The notes under the pieces are model-generated. The model ran no database searches. It saw only the letters and a program-made list of their open reading frames with translations, and had not been told where the DNA came from. Source: Amphiduros pacificus (Eukaryota; Annelida; Polychaeta; Phyllodocida; Hesionidae). Taken from it: 64,000 bases of DNA. The stretch lies in the NCBI GenBank assembly GCA_949316495.1, contig OX439003.1:18909198-18973197 (forward strand), read 5' to 3'. Made by a program: the position numbers and the translations under genes. Below, one piece after another: positions 58,948 to 64,000 of this stretch (its first letter is position 1; the number at the start of each line of letters is the position of its first letter).

Positions 58948-61900
58948 CGATCTCACTTTGACGGAGTGAAGTTCCCACACAGACGGGAGGCTCGGAGTCG
59001 TGTTGGATTGATCTAGAACAATGGTTGCTCATTTTGACGTGGGGCCGATCACATAAATGGCCATATAATGTCACATGGTGTGCTTTAGGACCATAAAGCT
59101 TTGACTTAATGAGTCCTGATCGGTGTGGATCACTGGGTTGTGTGATAATATTGCATCTGTTATCTCATAATGTGATCGCCTATCACCAGACAAAATACAT
59201 CGGATTTCACAGCACAATGCGTCCGAACAATATGGCTTCAGTCACACAGAAAAGACCAATTCCTTCTGGGAAAAGAAGGGATCAAAATATCATTGATTTC
59301 AGTAGTGTTTCACACCTTGTGGTTACAAAATGGCAATCGTGGTGTTATTGATACACAAATAGATTCCTCGTTTGCACTATTAGTACCTTTAGATAATATA
59401 TTTATGCTGCATCTACATACTGTGCCCATTTCCGTCCATATACAGTTAAATAAAGTTAAAACTATTCCATCCGTTATAACACAGATATGAGTGATTATAC
59501 CAGAAAGTAAGTTATGATATCATTGGTAATTCATTTTTAAAATTATTTTTTGATCTGGCTGACTTTAACATTCCCTCATTGATATCTCAAACTAAATCTG
59601 AATTAGAATAGCAGGAAGAAATGTTCTCTCGGGAATTGCATGTTCGTTCACACAGGTCACATGATCCCAGCTGCAAATGTCTGTTGATAACATAGTACTC
59701 GACATGACTCCCTGGTTTGGTGAGGTCTCATGCCTGAAGACGGGAAGAAAGGGCAGTGTTTGAGAAGACCCGGCAATTTAACTACCCAGTCCCCAAAGGG
59801 TCCACTATATCATTGGAGCGAAGTTAAAGTGCAGAACAAATGTATGCATGGCGTTTTGATTAAGGGCGATATAACTGATTTGATGCCGTAACCTTTGAAG
59901 CAACAACAGTCTCTTTACAATATTGTATTCTTAACATGTCATTATATTTCTATATGTATCAATACACATCCATATTTGGTTACCCAATGAACTTGTTACC
60001 TTTATTTTCTCATGTTTTGTAAGAAAAAGCAAAGCGTATTTGGACCTTTGGAGAATTTGATTCAATATCATATTATAGAAATATTCGCGTTTGGAAAAAC
60101 AAACGCCACAGAGACTTATACACCATACATGATTTCCTCAGCACATTCAGAACTGATGTGAGAACATTCCATGAAAAGAGAGTGTAGCTTTTTGAATTTA
60201 ACACTCTCTCCCTCTTTCCCTACTCTACAAAACAGAGGTAGTCGATCCATAAGTAGAGTAACTTACCCTCAGCAATTAGATCAATATAAAACCAAACAAA
60301 AGCATGGTCATGTGATACCTGTTTCCATTTGCACATGTCATATTTTCTAACCCCAATATTGTTTTTTGTACTATCATGAAGGAAATATATGCCAAATATA
60401 TCATATAGGAATATATGCCAAACAAAACTTTGGAGATACTCCACAAAAATATAATATTTATTTTTGGTGAATTAGGAGATTCATTCAGCTGCCTTTTTAA
60501 TTTTTAGATTTTTTGGCATACATTGATGCAACAACCTTCATATTTAATCTAGCTGGCCATTTTTCATGTCGTTGAACATTCAGATTGATGAAGTGGTTGG
60601 TGTGCACATTTTCGCCACGTTAGCAGTGTTAACTGTTCTAAATATCAATATTTTATGAAATAATTTGCCACACGAGATAGCAATGGTTTGAGGGTTCCAC
60701 GGTGCCAAGATTTATTCACGGCTTTCTTAACATTTGGCATCATCTTAGTAGCTCATATCCTTTATTGTAAAGTAATAAACCAATGGTATTTTGCCAATCA
60801 GTTTTAAATTTTGCTGTTCAGAGCTTGTGGTCATTGATATGATACGGCTCATGTTAACACTGTCTTTGAATATGAAACAGTTTAACATATAAACAAGAAA
60901 AATGCAAATATCTGAAGATCAAATCTGGACGTTTATGCAAGCTATGGATAGTTTAATGAGAAAACCCACATAGGAACAGACCTTTTATCTTTGAAATATC
61001 TAATCTTTGTGTCCAATCCTTCATTTTCCTTTTGTAGTATTTCACCCGTTTATGCCTTAAGCGGCTTGAATGTATTGGCAGGTAGAATGACAGTCGTTCC
61101 GAATGTTATCTAAGAGTTTGGAATGGGCCCACACACTTCAAATAGAAGAGCGATTACCTACATTGAAGAGAAAGACTATCATTAATTAACCTGAATTGTC
61201 CCTTGAGAACCCTTTGATGATCATTGCTGGATTCTCTGCCAAAGTCCGTCCCCTGAGGAACAAGAGTAAGCTATACATTCTGCCAAGTTCCTGTTTTTTT
61301 TGTTTCCTGAGAATCCTATCAGTTAGCACTACTACAAAAGAAATAGGATCGTGTCTACTTCCTCCTCAAAGGTACACCACTATAGCCTTTGTTTGTTTGC
61401 CTCTTGTATCAGTAGAAAAGGGGAAAATGCAGTACACATTCTGGCATATACATATTGATTGAGAAGAACACAAGAATGTACCTCTTGGAAGAAACCCAAA
61501 GGGGACAAGTAACGCTGAGTATGCAATGGTAAATAAATTATTAAGAAAATAATTGCATACATATTGCATAGAGATTTGGCCATTTGGCACGACTTGTGTT
61601 CCTGCAAAGGTCAAGCCATATATATGATCGAAAGTACCTAATTTATTCATCCCCAATAGATGGTTATATCAGAAGGCAGTTTCATGTGGTTATGACTAGT
61701 GAAATGCATTTGGGTACGGATGGCACACTGATATAAGATGCCAAGGACAAGTTGGCCTTCATCGACTGCATTAGTTGGCAAATACAGACATTATCAATTG
61801 AAGTTTCGATAACAAAATGTCTGATACCAAGTGAGGGTCCAATGTATCTCATAATATTGGACGTTGGTAATTACTCCAAGGTAGAAATAACACTTATAAA

Positions 61901-62441
61901 TTCATTTAAACCAGGTTAATATTTGGTTGAAATCCTTGTTTGAATATCAATCTGATATATTGGTTATGAGTGGGAGTAAAATACATGTCACTTTCAGAGA
62001 TTTCGACAGAACCAGTTTTAAGAGAATGCGTATGACTGGTGAACAATATGACATTTTTAACAATAGTTTTATCGTGTGATGTAAAAAGTGGATATGGCAG
62101 TGAGAGAATTTGGTCCGTTTATTTTGGTAGTCAGAGAACTGTGAAGATGCCACAAATTGGCTTTTATCAGCGGTAGCCAGGTATTACCCACAATTCCACA
62201 AACACCGGAAGTCTATCTAGGCCTCAATGGGATTTTCACTTTCACAATTGACTAGATGGGCGACATACTAGCAACAACCTCTCATGGAGTTGATCTGGAC
62301 ATGCCACTCTGTCACGCCCTTCATTCAGAGGTTTGTATCCAAAATGATCAAGGTAGATACTGCACGTCTGAGACTATATAGGCAATCCAAGGTCACAATA
62401 AAAAAACAAGTTTGTCCTGCCAACAAATGTTTCACTATAGG
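58948..62441. other. Long non-coding stretch
   Basis: Short frames at 59109-59351, 61196-61462 and 61366-61656 were inspected and not accepted. An AATATATGCCAAA doublet lies at 60385-60425. Confidence 0.35.
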
Positions 62442-62451
62442 CCATATAAGG
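62442..62451. promoter_or_regulatory. CArG box CCATATAAGG
   Basis: A perfect SRF consensus CC(A/T)6GG. It is isolated, so it may be functional or chance. Confidence 0.25.
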
Positions 62452-64000
62452 CGTGTCGAAACCTCACAGTTCAAAAAATATTTTTTGGAAGGTTTAGGAA
62501 TGTGAAATATTCAAAACCTAGCTCTTTTCAAATTTGTTAGTTCCAAAGAAAACGATAAAGCATACTACATGGTGTCGTTATTTGTATTGCGTCACCATGT
62601 TCTAAAACACGGATTTGACTTTTCATTCTACTTAAATGTAGATGAGATATTGCAATTGATTAAACTAAGACCAGTTTAAATATATTAAATCGCTACAACT
62701 AGACATATAGATTTTATATGAAAAGATTTCTTAGGCGTTTTATCTTGTTTGATGGCAGAAAAGGCTGTGATTTCAGTTGATACTTCCCCTGTCTGAAAAT
62801 GTAACACAACGTCTCAGGGTTGAGGAGACTCTACTCAGCGTGTCACTATGTTGCGTGTCTCAATGTCGTCTGCTTCTTTTGGCATAGTGCCAAATAATCA
62901 GGTGACACGAATCAATGCACCAGAAGACAGCGGTTCAGCTTCCTCTGATGTAACTCTTTAACCCTTATATCTACGAGATTGCAATAATCACTAGTATTTC
63001 TTCAATATTTGTAAAGTTATATAGAATTCTAAAATTATTTTGGTTTTCAAGTTGTATTCTGCATTTTTCCTAATGGATCAGAATGATGCTTTATTAATAT
63101 ATATCAAATCATCCTACAATAACACCAATGTGCTGATCCCATTTTTACAATGTAATCAAATATATGATTTCAACACGACCTGTTGCATCTTTCTATGTGA
63201 CGTTGCCATGGAGATATTGATAAGACCCAATCACAATTCTTTTATCTTGTCGCTATGCTAATCCACACACCTGAGAGCATCGATCAATATCAACCAATCA
63301 GAAGACATCCATGTGCAGCCAACCAGAAACACGAGGTTCAAATAACAAATGGCAAAGATGAACTCCTCCCAACATTAATTCACCACACCGAGATAACTTG
63401 ATTCTTTTTTCTCTTGAGTTGAGTGTTGTTTCCATACTCGGTTTTCAACAGTCTCCTAGGGTTCCATTTTGATATTGTTGAATAATGATATACACACTGC
63501 TCTAAAGTATGTGTGACTGCAGGAGCTCTCATCTTTGGTATATTCAAATCGTTACAAACGACAAATGGGAATTGTATAACCTATTGAAACAAACTATCAT
63601 CTGAACTCTTAGACTACATACACCGTGATACTTTACCTTATATCAATATCGATTTATCTTATATTCATAAAATGCCGATGTTGTTCATTTTCCCTTTTTT
63701 ACATTGGAAAACGTTTTTCACAATTAAGGGGCACCCAAGTGGTTTTACCACAATAAACTAGTTCGGGATGTTTTTAAATTTGCTTTTATTGTGCACTTCC
63801 ATATATTACAGTCTGCTTACCTAATATGGCATTAGTAACTAAAGGGTCAAACTCAGGATCATCTCACTATCATTTTCATTTCAATGTCTGCTTTGATATG
63901 GAAATTTAACTTGCACCACCCACCTACGTGGAGACAGCATCTCTGTATTGAAGTTTATGTTTCATGCAGAGGATGCTGGTGTTGGAAAAAAACATCGCAT
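62452..64000. other. Non-coding sequence to the window end
   Basis: No coding-like frame or repeat was recognised. An X-box half site lies near 63202. Confidence 0.4.

Noticed and set aside
1-64000. Retrovirus, LTR or other virus-like fossils
   Set aside because: No paired long terminal repeats, and no protease, integrase, capsid or envelope-like blocks were recognised on either strand.

Overview
This is a window of animal nuclear DNA: AT-rich, gene-poor, with spliceosomal intron signals, tRNA-derived SINEs, LINE remains, a 196-bp satellite, microsatellites and very long non-coding stretches. The SINE body and the receptor style suggest a lophotrochozoan, most likely a mollusc. That assignment is from general resemblance, not a database match. 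There are no operons, CRISPR arrays or prokaryotic signals.

Left end (1-7.4 kb): I model a three-exon gene on the minus strand. Exon 1 (7302-7367) encodes a signal-peptide-like start. A 184-bp GT-AG intron follows, then a 716-bp hydrophilic exon (6402-7117), a long intron and a terminal exon (812 to about 1028) with a poly(A) signal at 342-347. Reading phase is conserved across both junctions. The product would be a secreted protein of about 330 residues of unknown family. The long intron would hold a SINE, two local duplications and a possible NHL-domain fossil.

8-15.9 kb: a possible P450-like N-terminal scrap, two decayed LINE 3' ends, an unidentified coding-like block at 11455-11721, and a 113-bp inverted repeat. 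The clearest gene follows: an intronless 478-residue rhodopsin-like GPCR (14499-15935, plus strand), with a probable 5'-UTR splice acceptor at 14276.

16-64 kb: mostly non-coding. It holds an (AT)n tract, five copies of the 196-bp satellite, three further SINE copies plus a second SINE type, a GC-rich 18-bp minisatellite with an inverted echo, and several GC-richer islands. Strong transcription-factor-type palindromes occur (X-box, CACGTG, TCTCGCGAGA, paired TAATCC, CArG, nuclear-receptor half sites). Two minus-strand candidate exons stand out (54740-54908 and 56746-56985). The layout resembles introns or regulatory desert between widely spaced exons. No retrovirus, LTR element or other virus-like fossil was recognised. 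All gene links and exon calls are read by eye and lack transcript support.
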